Below, in pieces: positions 1 through 10,060 of a DNA stretch of 64,000 bases. The notes below the pieces were generated by a model. The model did not search any database. It had not been told where the DNA came from and saw only the letters and a list, made by a program, of their open reading frames with translations. The DNA comes from Saccharopolyspora shandongensis (GTDB lineage: Bacteria; Actinomycetota; Actinomycetes; Mycobacteriales; Pseudonocardiaceae), in the NCBI RefSeq assembly GCF_900106995.1, contig NZ_FNOK01000021.1:82378-146377 (forward strand), written 5' to 3'. Within the stretch, counting starts at the first letter, position 1. The number at the start of each line of letters is the position of its first letter. The position numbers were made by a program, and so were the translations under genes.

Positions 1-281
1 CCCGGCACAACGGTCAGAGCTTTGGGTTCCCTGGCGCGAGGACTTCGCGCGGCTTCCCGCCGCAACTCAGCCCGCAGCTCCAGGCTTCGAGCCTGCCCCC
101 AAGCCAAACATCAAGATATGTCGCCGAACGCATGGCTATCAGTGAGCGCTTACTGGGCCCGGCGCGGGTTCATGGAGAACCGGCGCCGGGCCTTCGGGCA
201 GGGGTTGGTGGTCGAGCGCTGGCGATCGTCGGCGAGGCGAGCCTGCGCCGCGCCGGGAACCGGTTGAAGTGGCAGCAGAGA

Positions 282-326
282 GCAAGGCCGTTCCGACGCC
301 TTGGAAAGGCGTCGGAACGGCCTTGC
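282..326 (-). terminator. Strong hairpin terminator of the ADH-mmsA operon
   Basis: A perfect 21-bp inverted repeat (282-302 and 306-326) closes on a 3-nt loop just 18 bp beyond the mmsA stop codon. No clear U-tract follows, which is usual in high-GC actinobacteria. Positions 1-281 contain no gene I can support. Confidence 0.85.
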
Positions 327-344
327 GCGTCATCGGATAGCACC

Positions 345-1862
345 TCAGGAATGGGTCGGCATCGCGAATTCCGCGCGCACCTGGCTGTCGTTGGGCCAGC
401 GGGTGGTGGCGGTCTTGTAGCGGGTGTAGAACCGCACGCCTTCGGGGCCGTGGACGTGGTGGTCGCCGAAGAGCGACCGCTTCCAGCCGCCGAAGGAGTG
501 GAAGGCCATGGGCACCGGGATCGGTACGTTGACGCCGACCATGCCCGCCTTGACCTTGGCCAGGAAGGTGCGGGCGGTGTTGCCGTCGGCGGTGAAGATC
601 GCCGTGCCGTTGCCGAACTCGTGGTCGTTGACCAGCTTCAGAGCCTCGGTGAACGATTGGGCGCGCACCATCGCGAGTACCGGGCCGAAGATCTCCTCGC
701 GGTAGATCCGCATGTCCGGAGTGACGTGGTCGAAGAGCGACCCGCCGATGAAGAAGCCGCCCTCGTGCCCGGGGAACGGGGTCTGGCGGCCGTCGACGAC
801 CAGCTCGGCTCCTTCTTCGGTGCCCACGTCGAGGTACCCGGCCACCTTGTCCCGGTGAGCCTTGGTGACCAGGGGGCCCATCTCGACTCCGTCCTCGGTG
901 CCGGGGCCGACCTTGAGGTCGGCGAGGGCCGCGATGAGGCGCTCGCGCAGGGCGTTCGCGGTCTCCTCACCGACGGGGACGGCGACCGAGATCGCCATGC
1001 ACCGCTCGCCGGCCGAGCCGTAGGCGGCTCCCATCAGCGCGGCGACGGTCTGGTCGAGGTCGGCGTCGGGCATGACGAGCATGTGGTTCTTGGCGCCGCC
1101 GAGCGCCTGGACCCGCTTGCCGTTGGCGGAAGCCGTCTTGTGGACGTACTCGGCGATGGGAGTCGAGCCGACGAAGCTGACCGCCTCGACGTCGTCGTGC
1201 GCGAGGAGCGCGTCCACGGCGGTCTTGTCGCCGTGGACGACGTTGAACACGCCCTTGGGCAGTCCGGCCTCGGCGAGCAGCTTGGCGAGTTCAACGCTCA
1301 GGGTGGGGTCCTTCTCCGACGGCTTCATCACGAAGGTGTTCCCGCAGGCGAGCGCGACGGGGAACATCCACATGGGCACCATGGCGGGGAAGTTGAACGG
1401 CGAGATGCCCGCGACCACACCGAGTGGCTGGCGCAGGGACACCGCGTCCACCGCGCGGGCGACGTTCTCGGAGAACTCCCCCTTCAGCTGCTGGGGGATG
1501 CCGCAGGCGAACTCGACGACTTCGAGCCCGCGGACGATCTCGCCCTTGGCGTCGTCGAGCACCTTGCCGTGCTCGGCCGTGATGATCGCGGCCAGGCGGT
1601 CCGTCTCGCGTTCCACCAGGTCTCGGAACCGGAACAGGATGCGGGCGCGGATGTGCGGCGGGGTGACGGACCAGGTTTCGAACGCCTCGGCGGCGGCCCG
1701 GACCGTGGCGTCCACGTCCGCGGCCGTTCCCAGGGCGACGAGGCCTGTCACCTGGCCGGTGGCCGGGTTGTACACCTCGCTGCGGTGCTGGGCGTCGCGG
1801 TCGTCGAGGCGGCAGTCGATGTAGTGGTCAATGTGTGCGGGGGCGGTTGCTGTCGTGGTCAT
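345..1862 (-). CDS. mmsA: CoA-acylating methylmalonate-semialdehyde dehydrogenase
   Basis: This 505-residue cytoplasmic aldehyde dehydrogenase belongs to the MMSDH family. Members convert methylmalonate or malonate semialdehyde to propionyl- or acetyl-CoA, CO2 and NADH. The catalytic cysteine lies in a GERC motif near residue 288, and the SPFNFP and VGSTP NAD-site motifs are present. Length is normal for the family. The ATG at 1862 follows a GAGGAG ribosome binding site. It lies 36 bp downstream of an iron alcohol dehydrogenase on the same strand, so the pair probably oxidises a hydroxyacid or alcohol to its semialdehyde and then to acyl-CoA. Valine, 3-hydroxypropionate or beta-alanine catabolism all fit; the substrate is inferred. 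The product could also supply propionyl-CoA to the nearby polyketide locus. Confidence 0.92.
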   Translation of the reverse strand: MTTTATAPAHIDHYIDCRLDDRDAQHRSEVYNPATGQVTGLVALGTAADVDATVRAAAEAFETWSVTPPHIRARILFRFRDLVERETDRLAAIITAEHGKVLDDAKGEIVRGLEVVEFACGIPQQLKGEFSENVARAVDAVSLRQPLGVVAGISPFNFPAMVPMWMFPVALACGNTFVMKPSEKDPTLSVELAKLLAEAGLPKGVFNVVHGDKTAVDALLAHDDVEAVSFVGSTPIAEYVHKTASANGKRVQALGGAKNHMLVMPDADLDQTVAALMGAAYGSAGERCMAISVAVPVGEETANALRERLIAALADLKVGPGTEDGVEMGPLVTKAHRDKVAGYLDVGTEEGAELVVDGRQTPFPGHEGGFFIGGSLFDHVTPDMRIYREEIFGPVLAMVRAQSFTEALKLVNDHEFGNGTAIFTADGNTARTFLAKVKAGMVGVNVPIPVPMAFHSFGGWKRSLFGDHHVHGPEGVRFYTRYKTATTRWPNDSQVRAEFAMPTHS

Positions 1863-1898
1863 CGCGGCTCCTCGAGTGGCTGGGAATCAGACCCATTT

Positions 1899-3059
1899 CT
1901 AGGCGTAGATCCGGGAGTAGAGGTCCTGGATCTGGTCGGTGGTGGGCACGACGGGGTTGTTGGCAGGCGAGCCGGAAGCAAGCGCCTGCTCGGCCATGAG
2001 GGGCGTCAGGCGGTTCCAGGCGTCCTGGTCGATGCCGTAGTTACGGGGCGTGGGTACTTCCAGGTCACGGCACAGGCTGCGGAGGGCGTCGACGAGCTTG
2101 TCGGCGGCCACGGCATCGCTGTCCGTGGTGGCCGCGGCTCCCAGGGAGCGGGCGCAGTCGGCGTACCGGCTGGGCGCCGCCTGCACGGAGAAGGCGGTCA
2201 CCGCGGGGAACAGCATGGCGTTCGACAGGCCGTGGGCGACGTGGAAGTGGGCGCCGATCGGGCGGCTCATGCCGTGCACGAGGGCCACGCTGGAGTTCGA
2301 GAACGCGATGCCGGCCTGGGTGGCGGCGAGCATCATGGCCTCGCGGGCCTGGGCGTCCCCGCCGTCGGCGTAGGCGTGGCGGAGATGGCGGCCGATGGTG
2401 CCGATCGCGGTGAGGGCGAGGCTGTCGGAGAAGGGGTTGGCCTTGCGGCTCACGTACGCCTCGACGGCGTGGGTGAGCGCGTCGATGCCGGTGTCGGCGG
2501 TCAGCCGGGGTGGCATCGACATGGTCAGTTCGACGTCGACCACGGCGGCGAGCGGCAGGAACGCCGGGCCCAGGCAGAGCATCTTTTCGTCCGTGGTGCT
2601 GTCGGTGATGACGGTGAACTGGGTTGCTTCCGATCCGCTGCCGGCGGTGGTGGGGACCGCGATCACCGGGAGCGCCGGCCCGAGGTTGACGCGCGGCGCC
2701 TTGTACTCGCGCATGTGACCGCCCTGCACGCCGAGCAGGGCGAGGGCCTTGGCGGTGTCCATCGGGCTGCCGCCCCCGAACCCGATCACCGAGTCCGCGT
2801 CGTGGTCGTGCAACGCCTTCAAGCCCGAGGCCACGGAGTCGGTCGTCGGGTCGGGCACGGTGTCGGAAAACAGCCGCGGGCGTAGCCCGGCCTTCAGCAG
2901 CGTCGCCTTCAGGTGTTCCGCCGCGCCCGTCCCGACCAGGAACGCATCCGTCACGAGGAGAGGGCGGTTCAGCCCCAGTCCCATGATGACGTCGCCCAAC
3001 TCGTCGGCGGCGCCGCGGCCGACGCGCATGATCCGTGGCAGAGACAGGTTGGCAACCAT
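1899..3059 (-). CDS. Iron-containing (group III) alcohol dehydrogenase
   Basis: A 386-residue NAD(P)-dependent alcohol dehydrogenase of the iron-containing family. The nucleotide loop GFGGGSPMDTAK is near residue 100. Metal ligands are visible as D-x3-H in DALTH (near residue 195) and as histidines in VHGMSRP and HFHVAHG (near 260-275). The ATG at 3059 is preferred over the longer reading frame because homology begins at its MVANLSLP. It is transcribed with mmsA 36 bp downstream and diverges from the LysR gene at 3202. Likely role: oxidation of a small alcohol or hydroxyacid to the semialdehyde used by MmsA. The exact substrate cannot be read from sequence. Confidence 0.88.
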   Translation of the reverse strand: MVANLSLPRIMRVGRGAADELGDVIMGLGLNRPLLVTDAFLVGTGAAEHLKATLLKAGLRPRLFSDTVPDPTTDSVASGLKALHDHDADSVIGFGGGSPMDTAKALALLGVQGGHMREYKAPRVNLGPALPVIAVPTTAGSGSEATQFTVITDSTTDEKMLCLGPAFLPLAAVVDVELTMSMPPRLTADTGIDALTHAVEAYVSRKANPFSDSLALTAIGTIGRHLRHAYADGGDAQAREAMMLAATQAGIAFSNSSVALVHGMSRPIGAHFHVAHGLSNAMLFPAVTAFSVQAAPSRYADCARSLGAAATTDSDAVAADKLVDALRSLCRDLEVPTPRNYGIDQDAWNRLTPLMAEQALASGSPANNPVVPTTDQIQDLYSRIYA

Positions 3060-3137
3060 GGAGAACCTCTCAACGGTGGGAGGAAGGGGAGGGTGGCTTG
3101 GTGCTCCGGCCGGGGCTGTTCGACTGTGACACCCGCG

Positions 3138-3178
3138 GCGATGTGCGTTCAATCGCCAATGACGCAGACGCGATGTGC
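3138..3178. promoter_or_regulatory. Divergent promoter region with direct repeat
   Basis: The 142-bp gap between the alcohol dehydrogenase and the LysR gene carries an exact direct repeat gcgatgtgc at 3138-3146 and 3170-3178. The 32-bp period is about three helical turns. It is a plausible LysR binding region; this is an inference from position and spacing. Confidence 0.35.
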
Positions 3179-3201
3179 AGAAATGCAGATAGGGTGTTCC
3201 C

Positions 3202-4170
3202 GTGCACCCCCGTTCCCGCCCAGCCGCCGGGGATCCGGCCCCGCCTCCGCCGGCGGACCGCAGCAGGCTTGATCCGCGCTTGATCCGCGCGGACGATCTT
3301 CGCTACCTGCTCGCGGTCGCCCGCACGGGGCGTCTGGTGGCCGCGGCCGACGCACTCGGCGTGGACCACACCACCGTGTCCCGCCGTGTCGCGGCATTGG
3401 AGAAGAGCCTGGGCTTGCGGCTGATCGAGCGCGGTTCGGAGGGCTGGGCCCTGACGGACGCCGGTAGGGCCGTCTCGGAGAACGCACGCGCGATCGAGGA
3501 GGCCCTCGCGCGCGTCGTCGACGCAGTGTCCGGTCAGGACGCGCCGTCACTTCACGGCACCGTGCGGGTGAGCGCCCCGGACGGCTTCGGCACCGTCGTC
3601 GCCACGCCCGCCCTGACCCGGATACGCCGACGCCACCCCGGTCTCCAGGCTGAACTGATCACGGCGACCCGGCAGCTGGCCCTACATGCGTCCGGTTTCG
3701 ATCTCGCCCTGGCCATCGGCAGACCGTCGGGGAGCCGCCTGGAGACCGAACACCTCACCGACTACACGTTGGGGCTGTACGCCAGCGACGAGTACCTCGC
3801 CCGGTGCGGGTCCCCTGGGACACTTTCCGACCTGCGAGAACACGTGCTGATCTTCTACATCGAGTCGATGCTCCAGGTCGGCGACCTCGACATCGAACGC
3901 CATCTGCCGGGATTCACTCCCGCCTTCTCCTCCACGAACGTCTTCGCCCAGCTCGAAGCCACCCGCCTGGGGGCGGGCATCGGCGTGCTGCCGGCGTTCC
4001 TGGCCCACCGGGCCCAGCTGCGGCGGCTGCTGGCCAACGAGGTCGACATCCGACTGCCGATCACGCTGGCCGTGCGGCGGGAAGCGGCCACCCACCCCGC
4101 CGTCCGGGCCGTGCGCGACGCCCTACGGCAGGAGGTCGCTGACCGCACCGCAGAGCTTCTCCCGGAATGA
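3202..4170 (+). CDS. LysR-family transcriptional regulator
   Basis: A 322-residue LysR regulator. The winged HTH spans about residues 30-95 (RYLLAVARTGRLVAAADALG, then TTVSRRVAALE), followed by a periplasmic-binding-like effector domain from about 115 to 310. The GTG at 3202 gives an extended proline-rich N-terminus, so a later start is possible. It is divergent from the alcohol dehydrogenase/mmsA operon across 142 bp, the usual arrangement for a LysR activator of its neighbours. The effector is unknown but is probably a metabolite of that pathway. Confidence 0.88.
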   Translation: MHPRSRPAAGDPAPPPPADRSRLDPRLIRADDLRYLLAVARTGRLVAAADALGVDHTTVSRRVAALEKSLGLRLIERGSEGWALTDAGRAVSENARAIEEALARVVDAVSGQDAPSLHGTVRVSAPDGFGTVVATPALTRIRRRHPGLQAELITATRQLALHASGFDLALAIGRPSGSRLETEHLTDYTLGLYASDEYLARCGSPGTLSDLREHVLIFYIESMLQVGDLDIERHLPGFTPAFSSTNVFAQLEATRLGAGIGVLPAFLAHRAQLRRLLANEVDIRLPITLAVRREAATHPAVRAVRDALRQEVADRTAELLPE

Positions 4171-4379
4171 CCTCGGCCGGCTTCCCGGCCGCATGGGCCC
4201 GCCGCTCACGAGCCTATTTCCGACGCGTTATTCCCCGCACGCCCGTTGATGTTGCCTCTGAGGGCAAGGCTTGGCGTCCAGCCATCCCGCTGAGGCATAA
4301 GCCGGAAGGTCCCCTTTGCACATGGACAACGTCACGCCCTCCCTCGAAATCCCGAAGACAGTTCCCGTTCCTGTTCTCG

Positions 4380-4624
4380 ATGACAAAGACCGCGTCGAAG
4401 GTCGCGGTCGGAGCACTCGTCGGCAACGCCTCTGAGCGGTACGACTTTTCCTCTGCACCGCTGCCGCCGCCATCGTCTTCGACAAGCAGTACCTCCTGCT
4501 GTTGCTACTGGCGCAGGAGCACTTCGACGCGTGGGCCGGCGCATCCCCTTCCCGTGTCCGGGCTGATCGGGAGCCGAAGTCGGCGAAGCGTCGTGCGGGC
4601 CAGCGGTACGAGGAGCGCGGCTAG
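4380..4624 (+). pseudogene. N-terminal fossil of an MFS metabolite:H+ symporter, frameshifted
   Basis: The reading frame from the ATG at 4380 gives a start like shikimate/citrate-type (MHS) MFS transporters: KVAVGALVGN followed by ERYDF, equivalent to the family's EWYDF. About 20-30 codons in, the match moves to another frame (TAAAAIVFDKQY, equivalent to the family's TAAAIVF region). That frame runs into unrelated sequence and stops at 4622-4624. Only the first transmembrane helix survives of a protein that should be about 430 residues. I read this as a truncated, frameshifted relic; the family match is from motif memory. Confidence 0.6.
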
Positions 4625-4983
4625 GAACGTTCTGCCCTCAGGCCCGGACGGTGAGCGGTCATGTGCCGAAAGTTGTTGACCTGCATGGACGTATTTCTCG
4701 GCACGTACAGGATGAGGTTATCGGCAGAGGCAAGGACATCAAGGGTGATCCCGCCGGGCCCGCCTGCCGCTGTGCGCGAGCCCGGCCACCGGCGGCCGAC
4801 CTTGAGGCACGAAAACGACGGTTGCGCTGTCCAGTGGAAACGACAGCACAACCGCCCATATCTGTTTGCTTCCAGTCGGCAGCAGGGTGTGACTGCTTCT
4901 GGGTGGGAGCAACGGGTAGAGCTCGCTAGCTAGGAATTGGCTGATCTAGATGCGGTCTCTGGGAGTACTAGGGCCTGGTTACC

Positions 4984-5070
4984 AGCCGCCCCAGCCACCC
5001 CAGCCCCAGCCACCCCAGCCCCAGCCACCCCAGCCCCAGCCCCAGCCCCAGCCGCCCCAACCTCCCCAGT
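4984..5070 (+). repeat. Low-complexity CCCCAGCCA tandem tract
   Basis: Imperfect tandem repeats of ccccagccac/ccccagccc units. In one frame they read Gln-Pro-Pro after GPGY, as in the proline-rich head of small actinobacterial membrane proteins; in another frame they read Ala-Pro-Ala-Thr. The Gln-Pro frame ends in a stop at about 5080, and hydrophobic sequence resumes in a different frame. This looks like a fossil of a proline-rich membrane protein, but that is weakly supported. Confidence 0.5.
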
Positions 5071-5520
5071 TGGTGCGCTGACGACCGAAGACATTGCTGA
5101 TCTTCATGGCTGTTCCTCATCGTCGCTGTTGGGTGTCATGGTTTCAGTGGATCTCTGGTTCAAAATCGTGCTGTGCGCAGTGACAACACCAGGCGCGCTC
5201 CTGATGGCGAATGGGCGGGAGTGCGCGATTATCCCCCAGCCATCGGCGGAAAGGCATCACCGATGGCTCTCATGTACTGCGTTTCCAATAGTAGTGCTGG
5301 ACTCCGGTGAGAAAAAGGGGACCTTTGCCCCGCGCACGTTCCGTGGCCACTGAGTAGTCGGCGGACCCGCTGATTCACCGACGCGAAGGAAAGAGCGTTG
5401 CGCTACGAACAGTCGGCCACCAGAGGCAACATCGACAACGAGATCTGCTGAACCACAGCCCAGGCAACCTGAAACCGTGGGGCTCAAATCACTCGTGCTG
5501 GGCAGATGACAGGTCGGCGG

Positions 5521-5559
5521 CGTCGGCCGAGGCGTTCACCGCCCCGCCGCAGGGCGCCG
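5521..5559 (+). repeat. 39-bp dispersed repeat, copy 1
   Basis: These 39 bp recur at 59078-59116 in the same orientation with two mismatches; the shared core includes cgttcaccgccccgccgcag. Both copies read AE(A/T)FTAPPQGA in the same frame, and both sit in gene-poor decayed DNA. They may be relics of one duplicated gene. Confidence 0.65.
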
Positions 5560-5663
5560 ACGTTCTGATCGCATGGTTCGTCGACCGCGTGACGATCAAC
5601 GGCCCGCGCGGCGCATGCTCGTCAGATGTCATGGAACATCCGTGTTCGGCGGTCGGGCCGGCC

Positions 5664-6326
5664 TCACCTCTTGCGGGCCAAGGTGAGGCCGTCGGCCATC
5701 GACAGCATCGCCAGGTCGACGCGATCGTCCTCGAGCAGGGCGGCGTTCAGTTCTCGCACGGCGACAGTGTCCGCATCGGACGCGTGCTCGTCGACGACAC
5801 GTCCGAAGAACACCGTGTTGTCGATCGCGATCAGCCCGCCTGGCCGTGCCAGCTGTAGCGCTTTCTCGTAGTAGGCCGGGTAGCCGGCTTTGTCCGCGTC
5901 CACGAAGATCAGGTCAGCTCCGGCTGGGGCGAGTTCGGTCGCCAGTGTGGTCAGGACGTCCGTCGCCGCCCCGATCCGGACATCGATCCGGTCCGCCACT
6001 CCGGCCCGCTGCCAGTACGGTTTCGCGATCATCGGCCATTTCTCGGAAATGTCCACAGTGATCAGTCGTCCGCCGGTGGGCAAGGCGCGGGCCATGCACA
6101 GCGTGCTGTAACCGGTGAACGTGCCGACTTCCACGACTGTCCTGGCGCCGATCAACGCGACCAGCAAGGCGAGGAATTGGGCTTCCTCGGCCATCACCTG
6201 CATGGCCCGGCCCATCGGCAGCTCGACGGTCTCTTTCCTCAGGTCGCTGAGGATTTCGTCGTCCCGCAGAGACACCGTTCGCACGTAGTCCAGCAACGCG
6301 GGCGAGAACTCAGTTTGCTGTGCCAT
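5664..6326 (-). CDS. fkbG: SAM-dependent O-methyltransferase, FkbG-type (methoxymalonyl-ACP)
   Basis: A 220-residue class I O-methyltransferase of the caffeoyl-CoA-OMT-like family 3. The SAM-binding motif VVEVGTFTGYS is near residue 65 and DLIFVDADK near 140 supplies the metal/substrate aspartates. In methoxymalonyl-ACP pathways (FK520, ansamycins, bafilomycin) this enzyme methylates the hydroxyl of hydroxymalonyl-ACP. The other four enzymes of that set lie at 15197-18512, which supports the role. It starts 11 bp after the PKS gene on the same strand, so it is almost certainly cotranscribed with it. Confidence 0.85.
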   Translation of the reverse strand: MAQQTEFSPALLDYVRTVSLRDDEILSDLRKETVELPMGRAMQVMAEEAQFLALLVALIGARTVVEVGTFTGYSTLCMARALPTGGRLITVDISEKWPMIAKPYWQRAGVADRIDVRIGAATDVLTTLATELAPAGADLIFVDADKAGYPAYYEKALQLARPGGLIAIDNTVFFGRVVDEHASDADTVAVRELNAALLEDDRVDLAMLSMADGLTLARKR

Positions 6327-6336
6327 CTTCTTCCAA

Positions 6337-9300
6337 TCAGTGGGACAGGCCGAACTTGCTGTCGATCAGGTCGAGAACTTCCTGCGCCGAAGCGTCGGCG
6401 AGGTCGAGGGCCTCCGTCGCCGGACGTTCCCGCAGGTTCGACAGCAGCCCTTGCAATCGGCCGCTGACCTCCGCTCTGGTCGCGTCATCCGGCTTCAGCG
6501 CGGGCAGCAAGGACTCCAGGCGGTCCAGGGCTTCGATCAACGGTGCCGCGGTACTCGGGGGCCCGAGCAGGGTGCACAGGTGTGCCGCCAGGTCGGTGGG
6601 CGTGGGCTGGTCGAAGATCAACGTCGGTGGCAGCCGCAATCCGGTCGCGACGCCCAGCCGGTTGCGCAGCTCGGTCGCCATCAGCGAGTCGAAACCCAGG
6701 TCGCTGAACGCCTGCTGCGGGCGCACGGACTCCATCCCGGTGTGCCCCAGCACCGCTGCCGCGTGGCTGCGCACCGCATCCAGCACCACGCCCTGCTGTT
6801 CCACTTCGGACAGTCCGGCCAACCGATGCGTCAGACGTTCCGGCCCACGACGTACGTGCCGCTTGACCAGTCCGCGCATCAACAGCGGTACGTCCTGGCC
6901 GGGGGACAAGGCGAACCGCGCCGGAACCAGCAGCGCACTGTCCAGCCGGACTGCGGCATCCAGCAGCGCCAGCCCTTCGGCCGCCGACAGGCCCACCGCG
7001 CCCGCCCTGGCCAGCCTGGCCCGATCGATGGCGCTCAACCCCGCGATCATCCCCTCGGCGTGCTCCCACAGTCCCCATGCCAGCGACTGCCCCGGCAATC
7101 CCTGCGCTCGCCGCTGTGCAGCCAAACCGTCGAGCACCGCGTTCGCCGCGGCATACGCCCCTTGACCAGGGCTGCCCAGGATCCCGGCCGCCGAGGAGAA
7201 CATCACGAAGAACGACAGGGGCTGATCCTCGGTCAGCTCGTGCAATGCGAGCGCCGCCGTCGCCTTGGACCGCATCACCCGCTCGATCCGATCCGGCGTC
7301 AACGACTCGAGGACTCCGTCGTCGAGGACACCCGCTGCATGGATCACGCCGCCGACGCGGACATCCGTCAGCACCTCGGCCAAGGCATCCCGGTCGGACA
7401 CGTCGACGGCGGCCACTCGCGCGCCCAAGGCGGCGAGGTCGGCGGCTCCCGGAGCAGCCATTCCCCGGCGACTGAGCAACAGCAGGTTCCGAACACCGTG
7501 CTCGGCCACCAGATGCCGAGCCACCAGACCACCCAGGACGCCGGTGCCGCCGGTGATCACCACCGTCGCCTCGGGATCCACCAGGGGAGTGGCCGTGCTG
7601 ATCGGCGTTGCCGCGGCTCGCACCAGACGTGGCACCAGCATGCGGCCGGCGCGGATCGCGACCTGGGTCTCCCCGGCGGCCACCGCGGCCAGGAGCGCCG
7701 GCTCATCGTGCGTGCCGTCGGTATCGACGAGCACGAACCGGTCGGGGTGTTCGGCCTGTGCCGAGCGCACCAGCCCCCATACCCCCGCGGCGGCCAGGTC
7801 GAGTACGTCCTCGTCGGTGGTCACCGCGACCGCCCCGCTGGTCGTGATCACCAGCCGCTGGTGTTCGGACCGCTCGCCTGCCAGCCATTCCTGCAGCAGC
7901 CGCAGAACCCGGCCCGCCTCGGCCGGTTCCGGGCCTCCGCCACAGCGGTGCGTCACGAAAGCGAGCCCGGACGTGCCGTCGGCCGTTGCCGCGGGCTGCC
8001 AGTCGAGCGTGAACATCGCCTGGTCCACTGCCGGTGCGGCGGTCACCGGCCGCACGGTCAACGACTCCACCGAGAACACCGGGTTGCCGGTCTGATCGCT
8101 CGCCACGAGCGTCAGCACGTCCTGCCCCCTGCGGGTCAGCCGTACGCGCAGGACCGAGGCGCTTGGTGCGTGCACCGAGACCCCGGTCCACGCGAATGGC
8201 AGCCCGCCCTTCTCATCGGCCGTCCGCAGGAACGCGGCCGCGTGCAAGGTCGCGTCGAGCAGGACCGGGTGCAGGCTATAGGCACCGTCGTCGTCAACGC
8301 CCACCTCGGCGAACACCGCGTCTTCGGTCCGCCATGCCGAGCGCAGCCCCTGGAACGCCGGGCCGTACTCGAAGCCCAGTTCGCGCATCCTTTCGTAGGT
8401 GCCTGCCAGCGGGATCTCGGTGGCGCCCGCAGGCGGCCAGCGGGTCACGCCCGCGCTTGGTTCGGCCTCGCCGGCCGACACGCTGCCCGACGCGTGGCAG
8501 GTCCAGCCGGTCTGGTCACGTGAGTACACCTTGACCGTTCGGTCACCCGCCTCAGCCGGCTCGAGGACGACCTGCAGGTGCACCTCGTCGTGCTCCGGCA
8601 CCACCAACGGCGCCTGGATGGTCAGGTCCGCCAGCACCGGGCAACCAGCCAGTTGTCCCGCGGTGACCGCCAAGTCCACGAATCCGGTGCCGGGGAACAG
8701 GACGACGCCACCGACGGCGTGGTCGCCCAGCCACGGCTGGGCCTGCCGGCTCAGCAGCCCGGTCACCACCAGCCGGTCGGAGTCCGGGGACTCGACCACT
8801 TCGCGGAGGATGCCGTGTTCGAGAGCGCCCGTGCTCCGGTGCGCGTCCCCGGTGCGCGCGCTGACCCAGTACCGCTCCGACTGGAAGGCGTAGGTCGGCA
8901 GCTCGATCCGGTGCCCGGCGCCGCCGAGCCACGCCGGCCAGTCCACCGCCGCTCCCGTCACGTGCAGCCGGGCGAGAGCGGTGAGCAAGGCAGCCGGCTC
9001 GGTGAGTTGCTTGCGCAGCACGGGTATCCACGGCACGGTGTCCTGCGCCATGCCGGAAAGCACCGCGTCGGGCCCGATTTCCACGCAGCGTGCCACGCCC
9101 TGGGCGACCAGGCTGTTCACGCAGTCGCCGAACCTGACCGTGTCCCGGATGTTCGCGACCCAGTAGTCCGGCGAGCACAGCTCCGCCGCCGACACCAGCG
9201 TGCCGGTGACACCGGACAGGAACGGGATCGCCGGCGGTCGGAAGTCCACTGTCCGCGCGACAGCCCGGAATTCCGCGAGCATTCCGGTGATCAGCGGCGA

Positions 9301-10060
9301 GTGGAATGCGTGGCTGACCGGCAGCCGGGTCGTGCGGACGCCGCCGGCCGCCAGTCCCGCGGCGGCTGCCAGGACGGGTTCCGCGGCGCCGGAGAGCACC
9401 ACGGCGTCAGGTCCGTTCACCGCGGCGATCGCGACCTGGTCGTTCAGATACGGCAGAACCGTCGATTCCCCGGCCCGGATCGACACCATCGCCCCGCCGG
9501 TGGGCAATGCCTGCATCAGCCTTGCCCTGGCGGCGACCAGCCGGGCCGCGTCGGGCAGGGACAGCACCTCGGCGGCATGCGCCGCGGCCAGCTCGCCGAC
9601 GGAGTGTCCGAGGACGACGTCCGGACGCACTCCCAGGGACCGGACCAGCGCGGTCAACGCCACCTCGACGGCGAACAGCCCGGTCTGGGTGAACTCGGTC
9701 TGGTCGAGCAGATGGGGCGTCTCGCCCCAGATCACCTCGCGCAGCGGGCGGGACAGGTATCGGTCCAGCTCGGCGGTGACCTCGTCGAACGCCGTGGCGA
9801 ACACCGGAAAGGCCTCGTACAGCGTGCGGCCCATGCCCAGTCGCTGCGATCCCTGCCCGGGGTACCCGAACGCGGTCGGGCCGTCGGATCCGGTCGCTCC
9901 GACGATCGTCCGTGGCGTGGGGGCGTCGTCCGCGAGCGCGGTGAGGCCGGCCAGCAACTCCGCGCGATCGTCGCCGATCACCACCGCGCGGTGTTCGAAC
10001 GCCGACCGCGTGCTGATCAGGGAAAAGGCGACGTCCGCCAGATCGGCTCGATCCGGTGTG
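6337..10060 (-). pseudogene. Type I PKS, module B: (KS missing)-AT-DH-KR-ACP
   Basis: About 1,240 codons of PKS sequence in a frame different from the upstream module. It opens directly in a KS-AT linker (DLADVAFSL) with no KS before it. Then follow an AT with GHSVGE and HAFHS motifs (malonyl-CoA type), a DH with LGDHAVGG-x4-PGTG and DATLHAA, and a B-type KR with the LDD motif, TGGTGVLGG and a Ser/Tyr catalytic region. An ACP with LGFDSLM and a short C-terminal docking tail end the protein. There is no thioesterase, so a downstream subunit is expected elsewhere. No sensible start codon exists in this frame, and it joins module A through a frameshift near 10,060. As it stands the module cannot be a normal extension module. 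Either a real deletion or an assembly error would explain it. Confidence 0.85.

Larger units (their letters stand above)
4625..5663. other. Gene-poor stretch with no supportable CDS
   Basis: About 1 kb with short frames on both strands, none with convincing family motifs, a good ribosome binding site or sustained GC-rich third positions. It contains the low-complexity tract at 4984-5070 and one copy of a 39-bp dispersed repeat at 5521-5559. Base composition looks less GC-biased than the flanking genes. It is best read as a decayed intergenic island together with the MFS relic just upstream. Confidence 0.5.

Noticed and set aside
132..2885. A 917-codon plus-strand frame opposite mmsA and the alcohol dehydrogenase
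   Set aside because: It is the antisense shadow of two well-supported enzymes; the protein is low-complexity Gly/Val/Asp/Arg-rich with no family motif, as expected from high-GC codon bias.
4984..5070. CRISPR-like tandem array
   Set aside because: The units are short, contiguous and degenerate with no unique spacers; it is simple low-complexity DNA.
4937..5353. 138-codon frame MADLDAVSGST with an Ala-Pro-Thr repeat
   Set aside because: No ribosome binding site, no family match, and the tandem tract is equally open in other frames; a chance frame is more likely.
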